Positions 63,960-64,000 of a stretch of DNA of 64,000 nt are shown here, in pieces. Numbering within the stretch: position 1 is the first letter of the stretch; each line of letters opens with the position of its first letter. Both the position numbers and the translations under genes were made by a program. The stretch comes from JACKDX01 sp964640175 (GTDB lineage Bacteria; Myxococcota_A; Polyangia; Polyangiales; GCA-016699535): assembly GCA_964640175.1 (NCBI GenBank), contig CAZXFW010000001.1, positions 124,001 to 188,000 on the forward strand, in the 5' to 3' direction. A model generated the notes under the pieces. That model did no database searches. It saw only the letters and a list, made by a program, of their open reading frames with translations, and was not told the DNA's origin.

Positions 63960-64000
63960 GTGACGTATGTGATAGTGGAGGCAATTGTCCTCAAAAGTAG

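Noticed and set aside
1..64000. tRNA, rRNA, CRISPR, insertion sequences or phage genes
   Set aside because: Intergenic gaps are short and I saw no tRNA-like T-loop sequences in them, no repeat arrays, and no transposase or integrase motifs in the reading frames.

Overview
The window reads as an accessory-poor stretch of chromosome from a bacterium of the Myxococcota / former Deltaproteobacteria type. This is inference, not proof. It rests on an Hanks-type kinase with the HRDVSPSN catalytic loop common in myxobacteria, a PP2C phosphatase, many small Cys-rich or FG-GAP lipoproteins, a bacterial mevalonate pathway with a type 2 IPP isomerase, branched-chain 2-oxoacid dehydrogenase genes, and a carotenoid cluster. 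Base composition looks unusually AT-rich for classical myxobacteria (by eye, mid-40s percent GC), so a divergent or marine lineage is plausible. I saw no rRNA, tRNA, CRISPR array, insertion sequence or prophage.

Layout. 0-8 kb: a CpaF/TadA secretion ATPase followed by a membrane protein, a secreted protein and a Ser/Thr kinase in one direction, then a DinG-like helicase, an OPT transporter and a flavin reductase-like protein. 8-20 kb: trpS, a GAF-GAF-GGDEF diguanylate cyclase next to an FtsB/DivIC-like gene, the hrcA-grpE-dnaK heat-shock operon, an MDR oxidoreductase, and murB-serS-mutY. 21-26 kb: a leftward operon lipA-E1alpha-E1beta-E2 of a branched-chain type dehydrogenase. 26-34 kb: a rhomboid protease and the isoprenoid precursor genes (idi2, polyprenyl diphosphate synthase, mevalonate kinase, diphosphomevalonate decarboxylase, phosphomevalonate kinase, class II HMG-CoA reductase). 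34-46 kb: gshB back to back with ggt, a PP2C phosphatase, orphan dipeptide-type permeases, an FG-GAP lipoprotein, an NAGPA-type glycosidase, a lipoprotein resembling a Fam20/four-jointed kinase, and aguA-aguB for putrescine synthesis. 46-50.6 kb: dnaA, a probable oriC, dnaN, recF. 50.6-62 kb: crtI-crtB-crtT-like-crtU-like, an APC permease, a Rieske protein, a tubulin/FtsZ-like protein, an alpha/beta hydrolase lipoprotein and a CrtY lycopene cyclase. 62-64 kb: an orphan FliI/YscN-type ATPase and a small lipoprotein.

How it fits together. Within about 35 kb the window encodes nearly the whole route from HMG-CoA to a cyclic C40 carotenoid: HMG-CoA reductase, three mevalonate GHMP enzymes, IPP isomerase, polyprenyl synthase, phytoene synthase, phytoene desaturase and lycopene cyclase. 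HMG-CoA synthase and thiolase are not in the window. The CrtU-like protein, the CrtT-like methyltransferase and the Rieske protein resemble the aromatic-carotenoid gene set of actinomycetes, so the predicted end product is an aromatic (isorenieratene-like) carotenoid, possibly oxidised further.

Most striking are: (1) the carotenoid operon follows recF by one base, directly downstream of the replication origin genes and in the place where gyrB often lies; (2) a multidomain tubulin/FtsZ-like GTPase whose stop codon overlaps the start of the Rieske gene; (3) a lipid-anchored protein with motifs of the Fam20/HipA-like kinase fold, overlapping the agmatine deiminase gene.
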